Assembly (NCBI RefSeq): GCF_042453785.1
Contig: NC_091675.1
Coordinates: 7,638,501-7,702,500 of the forward strand
DNA length: 64,000 nucleotides
Direction: 5' to 3'
DNA from: Malus domestica
Lineage: Eukaryota > Streptophyta > Magnoliopsida > Rosales > Rosaceae
Part shown: positions 48,006 through 60,141 of the stretch, in pieces
Layout of the letters: every line of letters begins with the position of its first letter
Position numbering within the stretch: position 1 is the first letter of the stretch
The notes under the pieces: generated by a model
Databases searched by the model: none
Seen by the model: the letters and a program-made list of their open reading frames with translations, nothing else
Told to the model about the DNA's origin: nothing
Position numbers and translations under genes: made by a program

Positions 48006-50850
48006 ATGTTCTCAGGCTCCCAATTCGATGCCACGAACGCCTTCTCCGGCGGCGGTTTCATGGCTTCTCAGTCCACTCAATTCGGCGATTCCACTCCCTC
48101 TCCGGCCAAGGTAACGTTTCCCTTCAATAACTGTGAAAAAATGAAAAAATCAGAGTATATATTTAATTAATTATGTGTTTGAAGGTTATTTTGCTTGAGT
48201 TTTGTTAAAATCCGATTTAGGGTTTCGGCGAAGTCGGTGTTTGCTCACTTTCATCTCAATTGTTGCCTTTGATTTTTGTTGTTTGATTGATTTTGGAAGT
48301 ATTTTTGTTGTAATTGTTGTTTCAGAGACGCGAAACTCACGGATTGGTTCCGGTGACGGTGAAGCAGGTTAGCGAAGCCTATCAGTCCGGTGACGAAAAA
48401 TCGAACTTTGTGATCAGCGGGGCAGATGTTGCTAATGTATGTATGCACCGTTTTTAGTTTCATCAGGATTTTATTGTTTGTCTCTCATAACAATCAATTT
48501 AATGGCAAAAAGAGAGATTTTTGGAATGTTTCAGTTAATATGATATTTGGTTGGTTTAGGTATCGGTGGTTGGGATGGTTTTTGACAAAGCCGAAAGGAA
48601 CACTGATGTTGATTTCACTGTGGATGACGGAACAGGGCGAATCAAGTGCAGAAGATGGTAATTTTTTGCGTTGCCCTGTTTGACTGAGTTTATATTATCA
48701 CATTGTTAACTGTTTTGAAGAGATTATTGCGTTTTGGTGTTCCAAGCAATGCACAATCTAGCAACTTAAGCTAAAAATGGATATATACCTGAAATGTTTT
48801 AAGTTTTGGATCACTCTGTTTCTTAACAGGGTGAATGAGAATTTTGACTCCAGAGAAATGCAGGAAATAGAGTAAGTTTCTCTCCCTATCATCAGTGAGT
48901 TCTTCATTGAAATTTTGACACCTTATATAGATATCTGGATTGTTGAGTGACCAAAACATTGTGACGTTCTTATAATATAAGTCTTGATTTATTTTGCAAC
49001 AGAGATGGAATGTATGTTCGTGTTAATGGACACTTGAAAGTCTTTCAAGGTGTTCGACAGATAGTTGCCTTCTCTGTGAGGTATGGTTATAGAAAACTTT
49101 CTTTTTTGTATAACTCTGAGTGCCTGTAGATCTCGTTGCGCCAATGCATCATATGGCTAATTTGGATTTTCAATTGTAGTAGTATGATAACAGGAGGACT
49201 TGTCACATATTAGTATTTGTACATTGTATACGCACAGGTGCACTGTGCATGTAAACACATACCAACATTGCATCTTATAAGTTTGAAGCAAGATAATGAT
49301 GGATTTGTAATAGTGGAGATGTCTTGTAACTACAGAGATTTTGATCTGGCTCTAAAATTTCTTAACTTTTTGGGAGATTCCCCTTGTCCTCTAAGTTATG
49401 TTGAAGTCTTTGGCCGTGTTTGTAAGTGAGGTTCACTAATCTAAAGGAAGAAATGGATGACAACTTTCATATTTTTATCTAAGTTGAAGGTTACTCATGA
49501 AGAAAAGATATCCCTACTTATTCCCACAAAAATGGTATAGGATTAAAAGGGAGAACTTTTCTTCATGAGTAACTTGAACAAAATATGGAAGTTGTCATCC
49601 ATTTCTTCCTTCAAAATGCCTTCAATGTAGTGAATAGTCCTATCCACGTCAATTTTAACACACGAGGCCTTTGTGCGTAATCAAAGATGCTAAATTTTGG
49701 ACAACTGTTCTAAGAAAATGTATTGAATTTAATTTTGGATAACTGAGTAAAAGTTTTTGTCAAATATTTTTTCATTCATCAGTTTTGGTTGTAATTTTTC
49801 TGTAAGGCAAGCATTCTGTTATTGTTGATTTACTGCATGATTGATGCAGACTAGTAGTACTCTTTTTGGATGCTTTTGTTTATCATATTTTTTATGAATG
49901 TATGATTGTTTTGTATGATGCTTTGTTCATACTGCCTAATGACCACTCATACTAAAATCAATAGTACATGCCTTGAATTTGTTCCAGGCCTGTGAAAAAC
50001 TTCGATGAAGTTGCTTTCCACTTCATTGAGTGCATACATACCCACCTACTGACATCCAAGTTACAGGTATCATTACTATTTTGAATTGATGGAAGAATTA
50101 CTTTGTTTTGTGCATTCATTAGCTTGAAGAGGAATTTGGATAGACTGTACCTCATTATTTGTTAATTTACTTATGGTGTATTTACATTCGTTAAAGCTGC
50201 AAGGGAATGCTGCCACTCAAGCTCAGCCTATGGACTCATCTCTGAACACTCCTGTGCGGAGTGGGTCAACTGGATATCAGACAGCCCCGTCAAACCAAGT
50301 ATGTTCTCTGATTATGAACAATTACATCTCAAACTATCTTTACTTGTTTAGCAAGCAATTAATGTTCAATTTTGTAGTTCTCCGGGCAAGTTAGCGTTGA
50401 TGGACTAAAGAGCTGTGATCAGTTGGTTCTTGATTATCTGCAGCAGCCTTCAAGCATGTGAGTCACAATTTCACTGGGAACTTTTTTACTCATTTTGGTT
50501 TTCTTAGTGTCACGCCTTTTCATGTAAGATGCATTGGCTGCGGGCGCTTAATTTCAACTTTTTACTGTGTTCAATTTTGGGACTTAAATTATTTTTATTG
50601 CAGTGGAAAAGAAAAGGGGATACACAGAGATGAACTTTCCCAGCACCTGAAAGTTCCTGTGGGAAAGATCTTGTACACCCTCTCTCTCTCTCTCTCTCTC
50701 TCCCTCCCTCCTGGATTAACTTTTATCTTTTTGTTCTTACGCTGAATTTCACTTCGCTATTCCAGGGAAGCTATCAGATCTCTTGAGGAGGAAGGCTTAA
50801 TATATTCCACGATCGATGAGTTTCACTACAAGTCAGCAGCATATGGTTAA
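48006..50850 (+). CDS. RPA2: Replication protein A 32-kDa subunit (RPA2)
   Basis: Middle subunit of the single-stranded DNA-binding RPA complex, used in replication, repair and meiosis. Ten exons: 48006-48110, 48326-48436, 48560-48657, 48830-48871, 49003-49080, 49988-50066, 50197-50298, 50378-50457, 50604-50672 and 50766-50850, giving 282 residues (Arabidopsis RPA2 is about 279). The N-terminus is Ser/Gly/Gln-rich with SQ and TQ sites (SGSQFD, ASQSTQFGD), the usual phosphorylated tail. The OB-fold follows, with VSVVGMVFDKAE, VDDGTGRIKCRRW and GMYVRVNGHLKVF. The C-terminal winged helix has GIHRDELSQHL and AIRSLEEEGLIYSTIDEFH. The exon 7 acceptor is TTAAAG|CTG with a poor pyrimidine tract; the alternative AG six bases later breaks the frame. 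Two E2F-type sites lie upstream. Confidence 0.95.
50676..50709. repeat. TC microsatellite in RPA2 intron 9
   Basis: A CTCTCTCT run starts three bases after the exon 9 donor, so the first part of this intron is almost pure CT before TCCCTCCCTCC. It lies too near the donor to be the branch or polypyrimidine tract. Confidence 0.8.
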
Positions 50851-51734
50851 TATTCGTCATGAATTTAACTGTCTGTAGGATTGCAAGTACTTCTATATGA
50901 GTGCTGTAATGCATACTTGTCTTTCCATATCTAAAATATATCCCTGGATCTTCTGGTGGGTTCAGTATTGAAGTTCAATTAACTGCCCTTGCTATTTTGG
51001 TTGATCATAAAATGTTATTTGTGAGATAACAAGTTCAGTCGTTCACTGATTTCAAATAGCTGTCCTGATAACAATTTCAGTAGTTTACTATAGTCATCAA
51101 GGTCTTGAAATCAAACAGGACGTGGACTCTATAGCTATACTTTCTTTCCCACTGTTGACTCTCACTCTTCAAAGCGTGGATGGACCTGTTGCAAGAAATA
51201 TTGGGCTTGTCCCAAAATCCTACTACCTCAGGAAGCAGAGGATTGTCTAATTAAAATCAGTCTTTCCTACAATATTTTTTAACAATCAGTCTGAATTAAT
51301 CAAGCTACAATTTTCTGTTAATTACAATCAGTTAATCCGTGATTCATTTCTAGTAGTCTAACACTGCATGCGGTTTTGTGATAAAAAATAAGGTAATCTT
51401 CAACTGATATGGTTAGAGGGTATAAGGTGAAAAATAGTCCGAAATGATACAAAAATTGACTCTAACTGAGGGTTAGACCAAAGAATTTGTGAGCCCCATT
51501 GGACCATATTTCATCCACCAGGCTAGCGGGTTGGTCGAAAAGAGCCAGCCAGCCAGCCCGTCTCCAGCAGCCCAAAACAGGAGGGAATATGTGCGCCCAG
51601 CTCACTGAGACCGAAATTGCACAGATTCCAAAGACAATAGTCCCAGCTGAGAGCGAAACATGGCTTAAAATCCATTAATGTGGACCACTCTTTGCAGGGC
51701 ACGTGTCGTCCTTCCTCAGAAACAATGATGCCTC
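50851..51734. other. RPA2 downstream flank up to the copia insertion
   Basis: The RPA2 3' end should lie within the first few hundred bases. Between 51500 and 51620 there is a CCAG-rich patch (GAGCCAGCCAGCCAGCCCG). No gene is recognised. The last five bases, GCCTC at 51730-51734, are the left target duplication of the copia element. Confidence 0.5.
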
Positions 51735-51929
51735 TCTTAAGAAACTAGATATGTTGTAATTGATTTCTTATTATTCACAGAAACAAGATTACATTCTTAT
51801 ACACAGTGTATATCACGATCCTAGTTAGTTGCCTATAATCAAGGCTAACTAGAGCTAAATAAGGAAATAAATCACTAATGAACAATTTACAATGGTTGAC
51901 CTAATCAATCCGGGACATCCTCTTTAACA
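51735..51929 (-). repeat. 3' LTR of the copia element
   Basis: 195 bases. It differs from the 5' LTR by four substitutions, all C/T or G/A transitions, and one 2-base indel (about 98% identity, counted by eye). Confidence 0.92.
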
Positions 51930-51967
51930 CTCCCCCTCAAGTTGGAGTGTATATTGATAACACCCAA

Positions 51968-54900
51968 CTAGGTAAGTAAGACTTCAAACTGGACTGAACC
52001 CAGTGCCTTGGTAAACATGTCAGCTGGCTGGTCCGTTGTTCGTACATAGACTGTTCGTATCATCCTTCCTTGAATCTTTTCACGCATTACATGGCAGTCT
52101 ATCTCTATGTGCTTTGTTCGTTCATTAAATACCGGGTTTTGAGGAGATGTGCAAAGCCGCTTGGTTGTCACAGAATAGCGTAACAGGTTGTGCATGTTCT
52201 ACTCGCAAATCTGTCAAGATGTTCTTCAACCATGTGACTTCACAACACGTAGTTGCCATAGAACGATATTCTACTTTTGCAATGGAACGAGACACAGTGC
52301 TTTATTTCTTTGTCTTCCAAGAAATTGGCGCTTGACCAAGTAAGATGCAATAACCAGTTATCGATCTTCTGGTGTCCTTACATCGAGCCCAATTAGCATC
52401 ACAAAATGCTTGTAGTTGTAATGACCATGTGGAAGGAAGAAATATTCCTTGTCCAGGAGCTTGCTTGATGTACTTTAGAACTTTGTGTGCTGCTTCAAGA
52501 TGTGGCTGTCGTGGCTTATCCATGAACTGACTTAATACATGAACTGCATAAGTTAGGTTAGGTCTTGTGATGGTCAAATAGATTAATTTGCCCACGAGTC
52601 GCCTATATGAAGACGGATCACTTAGTAATTCCCTATCTGCTTGTGTGAGAGATAAATTTTATTCCAAAGGAACCCGAGAGGGTTTGGCACCAAGAAACCC
52701 CGTGTCTTCTAATATTTCCAACTCATATTTACGTTGACATAGAGTGATTCCCTTCTTTGATCTTGCAACTTCTATCCCCAAGAAGTATTTAAGCTGCCCC
52801 AAGTCCTTTAGTTTGAATCGTGAGGAAAGGAATTGCTTGGTGTCTTCTATCTCTTGCAAATTATTCCCTGCAAGTATCACGTCATCAACATAAACCAACA
52901 AGGCTATGAAGCTACCTTGACGGCTTCGGACAAATAACGAGTAGTCAGACCGTGATTGATGGAATCCAGCAGCCTTGAGAGCAGTGGAGAGCTTGATAAA
53001 CCATTGCCTCGAGGCGTGCTTTAAGCCATAAATGGATTTATTTAATTTGCATACACGAGTCTCCCACTTTCATCCAAATCCAGGCAGCAAGGACATATAG
53101 ACATCTTCATATAAATCACCATACAAGAACGCATTATTCACGTCAAGTTGGTGCAAGTGCCACCCTTGTATCGAAGCTATGCTGAGAAGAACACGAACCG
53201 TGGTCAGTTTGGCAACCGGGGCAAAAGTTTCCCGATGATCAACACCCTCGATTTGACTGTATCCTTTCGCAACAAGGCGTGCCTTGTACCGCTCGAGACT
53301 GCCATCAGGTTTGAGCTTGATTTTATAGACCCATTTGCAGCCAATATGATGTTTGTGAAGTGGCAAAGGCATGAAAGTCCAAGTGTGGTTGGCTTGAAGA
53401 GCAGCAATTTCATGCTGCATGGCTTCACGCCACATAGGATCTTGAACAGCCTGTTGAAAACTAGTAGGTTTTTTTAGGAGGGTGAGAACAGTGGTGAAGG
53501 CTTTATGGTGAGAGGACAAACGACCATAAGAAAAATAATGAGAAAGGGAATGAGAAGTACCTGGGGATGTGACCATGCTCGTGGAGGATGTGGGAGCCGC
53601 ACGTGAAGGAATAACTGCCTCAATGTGAAAGTCCTGCAAAAACGTGGATGGTTTGATTGGTCGCGTGCCTCGACGGAGATGAGGGGAGGCAGGAGTAGCA
53701 GGAGGTGTGTGAGAGGGTGAAGTTGGAGAATGGAGTAGGGTTGGAGAAGGAGGAATGGTGGTGGTAGTAGGAGATGGTGAAGTAGGCTCTGGTAGGTTAG
53801 GAGGACAAGGAGAAAGATAAGGAAATGCCTCTGAGGAAGAATCTGAAAGGGAAAATGGAGGAGAGGGATCAGTGGTCAATGGAAAAATGGAAATGGGTTG
53901 TGAAGAGGATGGTGGTGGCACAATGGAAAGTTCATGATTCTGGTAAGGGAATTAATCCTCAAAGAACACAACATCTCGTGAAACAAAGATCTTCTTAAGG
54001 TTGAGATCAAAGAGTCGATAACATTTTTTACCATAAGGGTAACCAAAGAAGATACAACGACTTGCACGGGGATCAAATTTGGAAGGTCGTTGGGCATGAG
54101 TGGAAGCAAAGCACAGACAACCAAAGACACGCAAGTGAGAATAGTTTGGTGTCTTGTGGAACAATTTTTCATATGGTGTTTTCCCTTGGAGGAGAAGGGT
54201 TGGTGTCCTATTGATGAGATATGTCGCAGCAAGAATGGCATCTCCCCAGAAACATTTAGGAAGAGAAGCTTGGAAAAGCAACGCTCTAGGCATATTGGGT
54301 AAGTGCCGATGTTTGCGTTCAGCAACACCGTTTTGTTGAGGTGTGTTAACACAACTAGATTGATGGATGATGCCTTTGGAGGCGTAAAAACTTGCAAGTT
54401 TAAATTCAGGACCATTATCACTTCGCACGATTTTGACTTTAGCATTGAATTGAGTTTCGACCATATGAATGAATTGGACTAAGAGGGTTCATGTATCTGA
54501 CTTATGCTTCATTAAATAAACCCATGGGCTCCTACTATGGTCATCTACTATAGTAAGAAAGTATTTGGCTCCTGAAAGAGACGTAACTTGGTAACCATCC
54601 CAAATATCAATATGTATTAACTTAAAACAAGATTGACTATAAATGGAGCTTAATGAGAAAGGTAATCTGGTTTGTTTGGCTAATGGACAAATCAAACAGT
54701 TATTGGAAGCACAAGGTTTATTAGTGAAAAAGGGAAATATCGAAGAAGCTGTGGGAGAGGGATGTCCGAGACGTTGATGCCAACAGTGTGGAGAAGCAAC
54801 TTGAACGTGATTGCATGTTCCTTTCTTAGGTGGATCAAGGTAGTATAGCCCCTTCCGTTCACTGCCCGTCCCAATCATTTTCCCCGAGCGTAGGTCTTGT

Positions 54901-56309
54901 ATGATACAAAAATGGTTTAGAAATATGGTGATATAGAATGAGTCATATGCTAACTTGCTTATGGATATTAAGTTGAGCTTAAAAAGAAGTACATATAAGA
55001 CATTGTCAAGCATGAAGTGGGGTGAGAAAATTATTTGTCCAATGTGGGTAACCTAGGCAAGGGAACCATTTGGTAATTCAACTGTATGGTTTGCAACTTC
55101 CCTGGAATGGGTGAGAAGATCAGAACTACAAACAATGTGGTCTGTGGCACCGCTGTCTGAAATCCAGACATTTAGCTTGCCATTATATGTAAAGGAGAAA
55201 GCTTTACCTGAAAGTTCTTCTACATGTGAGGAATTACCGACTTGGTTGGCAAAGGAAGGCTTGTTTTTGTTCAACATGTTGAGAATTTGCTTGCAATTTT
55301 CCCGAGAGAAAGGAAAGCTAGACATCACCTCCTTTTTGTCATGAGATGTAACTTGATTTCCTTTGGAAGAGAATGAACGGTTTGACTCAATTTCAGCGGC
55401 TGCTTTTCTTTTGTGACAGTAGTCAAATGTGTGACATTTCCAGCCACAAAAAGTGCATTTAAGGTGAGCACGATAGTTCTTTGTAAGATGATTTGTCTTG
55501 TTGCACTTTCCACAGCGCGACCCTCCATCGTCTAATTCAGTGTCGCGGCCAACACCCTTCACAGCAAACACAGCTGCTTCTGGTTGGATAGTATGTTTCC
55601 CATTCGAGACTTCAGCTTGTTTCTCATGTCGAAGAACAAATGTATAGGCTTTGTTGACAGTAGGCAGTGGTTCTAACAACAAGGTGCTGCTACGAACTGT
55701 GGCATACGAATCATTTAAACCCATGAGAAACTTCATCGTTTTATGAGTTTCAACATACGATGTTATCTATCTCTTTGTCTCACAACGACATGAAGGGATC
55801 GAAACCAAGGCGTCACGTTCATCCCAAAAACTCTTAAGTTTAGTAAAATAAGAGCTTACTGTCATACTGTTTTGCACACAGTCATGAATTTCTTTCTCTA
55901 TATGGAAAAGTTGAACAATGTTCACATGAGAAAATCTCTCTTGCAGGTCGAGCCACATCTGCCGTGCATCTTTGCAGTGTATGACACTTCCCGAGATCTC
56001 TTTAGACATGGAGCCAAGCAACCATGTTTTCACTAGGTTGTTGCATCGGTTCCATTGTTGAAATTCTTCAATCTGGTCATCGCTTGGTTTCTCGATCGTC
56101 CCATCGACGAGGCCTAACTTGTTTTTGACCATCAAAGCCATGGTCATGGATTGGACCCATATACCATAGTTGTCTTCCATAAGCGGCTGCGGCACAAGCA
56201 CCGCACTAGGTTGATCCGAGTGATGAAGATAGAGTGGATAATTAGGGTTTTCCCACTTTTGATACAAAGTCATGCCTGAAGAGGTCGACTTTTCTAGTTT
56301 GTCGCCCAT
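51968..56309 (-). pseudogene. Inactivated copia gag-pol polyprotein
   Basis: From the start at 56309 one reading frame is followed for about 1,340 codons. It is stopped seven times, at 55767-55769, 55053-55055, 54489-54491, 53952-53954, 53070-53072, 52659-52661 and 52302-52304, all in the same frame. Near 52140 the frame shifts once, and the last part runs to 51968. Recognisable parts: gag with an NYGIWVQSMTMAL-type motif; a cysteine-rich segment (CGKCNKTNH, CTFCGW); a protease motif, WISDSGATDHI; a zinc-binding pre-integrase segment with HQRLGH; an integrase core with VRSDNGPEF and [14 protein letters not shown]; reverse transcriptase with YVDD; and an RNase H tail with TKHIEIDCH. It cannot make a working polyprotein. 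Confidence 0.93.
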
Positions 56310-56375
56310 GGCTATGGTTGCTAGGGTTTGTATTTCTTCTTTGATGTGTTTCCCAGTTCTTTCACTCTGGTACCA

Positions 56376-56572
56376 TCTTAAGAAACTAGATATGTTGTAA
56401 TTGATTTCTTATTATTCATAGAAACAAGATTACATTCTTATACACACAATGTATATCACGATCCTAGTTAGTTGCCTATAATCAAGGCTAACTAGAGCTA
56501 AATAAGGAAATAAATCACTAATGAACAATTTACAATGGTTGACCTAATCAATTCGGGATATCCTCTTTAACA
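56376..56572 (-). repeat. 5' LTR of the copia element
   Basis: 197 bases, next to the primer-binding site. It should contain the element's promoter; no transcript evidence is available. It is nearly identical to the 3' LTR. Confidence 0.92.
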
Positions 56573-56724
56573 GCCTCCAAATTAATATTCACATTACTCT
56601 ACAGTGCTATTGTTTCTTCCCTTATTTAATTTTCTTCCTCTCAAATTAAAATTTAAAAAATAATTAAAAATAATTTATCAGATTAGCTAGCGTCATGCTG
56701 ACACTAGGTTATTGTTGGAATTTG

Positions 56725-56851
56725 ATATGGTAGTTTAATTCAATTAACCACATCTTCAATCAAAGGAATGATTTATTCATTTAGTAACAAGTGACACTCA
56801 TAATATGTCTAAAAACCTTATTTTAATATGGTAGTTTAATTCAATTAACCA
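56725..56851. repeat. Direct repeat of 26 bases, 101 bases apart
   Basis: ATATGGTAGTTTAATTCAAT and the next six bases occur identically at 56725-56750 and 56826-56851. Their origin is unclear: a local duplication, or the flanks of a short insertion. Confidence 0.7.
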
Positions 56852-56865
56852 AATTACTTCAATTA

Positions 56866-57191
56866 AAATAATAAATTATGTTTGACCTATAGCCCTTTGG
56901 CCATCTCGGTTGGAGATGATTTTTTGTCACATGACTATATTTGGCCTATGAGCCTTTGACCCCTCAATTGGAGATGCTAAAAAATATGGTCTGGTATTGT
57001 TCATTAGAATATTAATTTCTTAGAGGGCTATAAGACTAAGGTCATCTCCAACCGAGGGTTGGCTAGAGAGCTCGTTTTAGCCCTTTGGCCCTCCAAGATA
57101 TTAATATTTTAATGAACAGTATATGACCATATTTGCCTCCATCTCTAACCGAGGGCCAAAGGGTCATAGGGCCAAACATAATTTATTATTT
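56866..57191. mobile_element. 326-bp fold-back MITE
   Basis: AAATAATAAATTATGTTTG at the left is matched by its inverse (CAAACATAATTTATTATTT) at the right. The arms continue inward with GCCCTTTGGCC, TCGGTTGGAGATG / CATCTCTAACCGAG and TTCATTAGAATATTAAT / ATTAATATTTTAATGAA. A second inverted CATCTCCAACCGAGGG near 57044 shows internal reiteration. It has no coding capacity. The target duplication is not clear. Confidence 0.7.
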
Positions 57192-57468
57192 AAAAACTAC
57201 AACTTAAATATAATTAAATATGAAACAATTTTTTTTTATGTTGTGTAATTTTTATGTTGGTTAAAGTTATTTAATGTTGTTTAATATTGCCTAATGTTGT
57301 TTCATGTTACTTAGTTTAATTTAATGTTGTATAATGACTTCGGAAGTTATAGGAAAAAATAGAATTTAAAAAAAATATGAAACAAATTTTGTAAAATAGA
57401 AGTTATAGTAAAAAATAGAATTTAAAAAAATGAACCATATATTTATATATTTATGCCACATTATAAAG

Positions 57469-58478
57469 GGTGCGTTTGGTACGTGGGACAGGACGTGACA
57501 GAACGGGACGAGGCGTTCCGTCCCGCGTTTGGTACGCCAAAAATGGGTGGAACGCGCTGTTCCATGAGACAAAAATTGGGTGTTTTTGCGTCCCGCCTCC
57601 CCCCCCCCCCCCCCCGAAACTGGTTGTTCCACGTATGTGGAACACAAAAATTCCACTGTCTACCCTCCCTCTCTCCTGTAGCCTCCTCCTCCACCACAAA
57701 CCTAGCAACCCAAATGTTTCGTTACCCAAACGTAGCTTCGTTACCCAGCAACCCAGATGAATTCGAGCTCGATTTCGGGCTGAGTTGGCTCTCTCTTCCT
57801 CTTCTCTTCTATTTCTTTCGCCGGCTCTCACTCTCTTACGAAACACAGCTGAAAGCAGCAGCTCCATATCCACCTTCCAATGGCTTCCGTCAACCCATGT
57901 TGCTCCTCAATGGCTCTTTCCCCTTCTCCGTAAGCCCCCACCCCCTCTCTCTCTGGGTTTAAAATTTGTATTATCCGTTTGTTGATTTGAATAATCACAA
58001 TGATTTGAAATGTTAATCCTGAAATTGTGAGAGATAAATCGAGGTTTTTCATGTTTTGGAATTGAGGCATTGTGTGTGTAATGTGTGTTTAATGTTAAAT
58101 CTTCAAATGGAGGAGGTAAATTGATATTACGCTAAACCAGGTAGTGGATGGAAATTGGGAATCCACACTCGCGCCTTTTCATATCGTTGGTTTTAAATTG
58201 GGGGAAAATAGTTTGATTTACTGGAATTGAAGAGAAAGTATGGGTTTGATTTACTGGGTTTGATTTTTACTGGGAGATCTGAGCATGCGGGAGAGAGAGA
58301 GAGTCAAATGGAAGAAGAGAAAGCAGAGAAACGGGAGAGAGAGAGTCAAATAAAAAGGGTAAGTTAGTCATTTAATCTAGTTTCGTTTTGTTCCATCTTG
58401 CCAGTACCAAACATGACATGAATCTTTGTTCCGTTCTGTTCCGTCCCATTCCGTCCCATCTGCGTACCAAACGCTACC
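57469..58478. mobile_element. About 1-kb non-autonomous element with GTTTGGTACG ends
   Basis: The left end reads GGTGCGTTTGGTACGTGGGA; the right end reads GGTAGCGTTTGGTACGCAGA on the minus strand. GGGACGG/GGAACGG units recur in both arms. The interior has a 17-C homopolymer at 57599-57615 and a GC-rich gene-like patch (57660-57950) that may be captured host DNA. AAAGGG lies at both outer edges, but no clean 8-base duplication is visible. Class unknown, perhaps hAT. The overlapping reading frames have no recognisable domain. Confidence 0.55.
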
Positions 58479-59640
58479 AAAGGGAACGCATCTAAGTATT
58501 GAAATCATCTGCGTCTAAAATTTGAAGACTGAGATGACACTATAGCCAAATGAACTCCATTCCTGATTAAAAAATCAAGCACTTCGTGAATTGACACCTA
58601 ACGTGATGACACTCTTTAACAACGAGCATTCCCGACTCGGAAAAAAAAGTCATTTTATATTATGTTTCCTTTTCCTCTCTTGTATATTGGTTTTCGTCAC
58701 TCTCCCCCTCCATTTCTACCTCTCATTCCTTTCCTTTATAATCTGCGCAGATTGCACTACATGATATAAATGGACAGGTCTTACTTTTCAATATTAATCT
58801 TATATCTAATTAGCAAAATAGCAGGAAGAAAATGACTTAATCATGTGTTGTTTCTGCTGAAAATGATTGCTAGATTGGAGCAATAATTCAAACTAATTTA
58901 GGTCATCGAATACTGGTAGAATGGAAGAATTTTCCTAATATTTGATCAATAATGTCGTTATTATTTGATCGATCATTTAGTAATTAAGAGTTATAAAATT
59001 CTCATTTTATTAAATTTCTCAAGTTTGTTGAAAATAAATTTTAATCACTAGTGAAAGGCTCAATGTCTGTAGATGGCCACATTGGTTAGAACATATATTT
59101 GCATCCGATGCGGATGCGCTCAAGTTTGAATTTCACGTATGGAGTTTAGACTATTTCAAAATTAAATATGGCCTCTTTTTACATTTTTTGTAAGTCTGAG
59201 CTCACACTGAATAAATTTGATGAAAAAATTGGTGACTGCAACACTATTATCCTTTGAATGAATGTGGTTGAAAAGTTTAATTCGATCGCTCAGAAGCAGA
59301 TGAAAAAAATTTTGTAAGTCAGACGTTCTACAAAAACAAAGAAAGTACAACCGCAGAAGCAGATGAAAATACCCATACAAAAACAAATAAAGTGCAGAAG
59401 CCAATAACAAACCCAATCAAATATGACAATCTGATTGGAGGAAGGAAAAGTTGATTAAAGCAATCTGTTGTTTCTTTTACACACAAATTTATAGGTAGTT
59501 TAGAAGAATTTAATATTTATTTCTATCGTTTGTAAAAATAAAAATAAAATAAAAATATTAAACTCAATACTTTAGAAACTTTAAAATCCCATTCACTTTG
59601 TAATGGGAGGAGAGTGACAAAATTAATTTCACATCTGCGA
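58479..59640. other. AT-rich intergenic stretch with a SINE-head-like motif
   Basis: No gene is recognised. At 59074-59145, ATGGCCACATTGGTTAG followed by GCGCTCAAGTTTGAATTTC resembles the box A and box B head of a tRNA-derived SINE, but both boxes are degenerate and no body follows. Confidence 0.4.
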
Positions 59641-59904
59641 GCAAGATCTGCCACCATTCAATAATTCCAGATCAAATGGCAACAATCTCACAACCCCTGA
59701 TCAGGCCCCAGATTTCTGGCCAGGCAGAAGGGACAACAGGGGCATAACTATCACTCTACAACAGCAACAGGACTAAAACCCTAACCCTAACGTGGCGGTT
59801 AGGAGTACAGCCCACAAATGCTAACTTGGTCAACAATGGTAATTTTAGTTGACTGACCATCAAGAACAAAAACAGAAGAGGTAGGAAAGTCCAAATATTA
59901 TACG

Positions 59905-60141
59905 ATGGATTTTGACAACGATGAAGATTTTTGCAAAATTCTGGACTGTGAGTTTGCAAAGGTGAGTGGGGTTGATGTAAACAGTTCGAACAATGCCATA
60001 GATACTGAGGATTATGATAAAATGGATCATATTTTAGTGCCAAAGCAGATGGAGAATAACCAATGTGAAAGTGAATATGGTGGCCAATTTGATTATGGGT
60101 CCGAAGCTAGGAATGATCTTAATATCATGCATGTGATCTAA
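59905..60141 (+). pseudogene. 78-codon frame of unknown origin, truncated by a LINE tail
   Basis: The frame encodes an acidic peptide (MDFDNDEDFCKILDCEFAKV, later DTEDYDKMDH) that I do not recognise. Open sequence with stops extends upstream to about 59660, so this may be a remnant of a larger coding region, perhaps a mobile element protein. Its last codons and stop come from a LINE tail inserted after 60128. Without the insertion the frame would run on into 60285 and beyond for about 20 codons. I give it no function. Confidence 0.35.

Larger units (their letters stand above)
51730..56577 (-). mobile_element. Complete but defective Ty1/copia LTR retrotransposon
   Basis: The element, 51735-56572 (4838 bases), lies on the minus strand and is flanked by GCCTC at 51730-51734 and 56573-56577, a 5-base target duplication. 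The LTRs are 51735-51929 (3') and 56376-56572 (5'), with TGTTAAAGAGGAT at the outer start. Just inside the 5' LTR, TGGTACCAGAGTGAAAG is a primer-binding site of the initiator tRNA-Met type (from 56375 downward). Just inside the 3' LTR, TTGAGGGGGAG is the polypurine tract. Domain order gag, protease, integrase, reverse transcriptase, RNase H is that of copia. The polyprotein is disabled (see the pseudogene entry). It lies downstream of RPA2 and interrupts no recognised gene. Confidence 0.95.

Noticed and set aside
57451-57962. Long overlapping frames (140 and 169 codons)
   Set aside because: They run through a 17-C homopolymer inside a non-autonomous element and contain no known domain.
59760-59790. 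Telomere-like AAACCCTAACCCTAAC stretch
   Set aside because: There are only two units, which is common as a telo-box motif in plant DNA; it is not an interstitial telomere.
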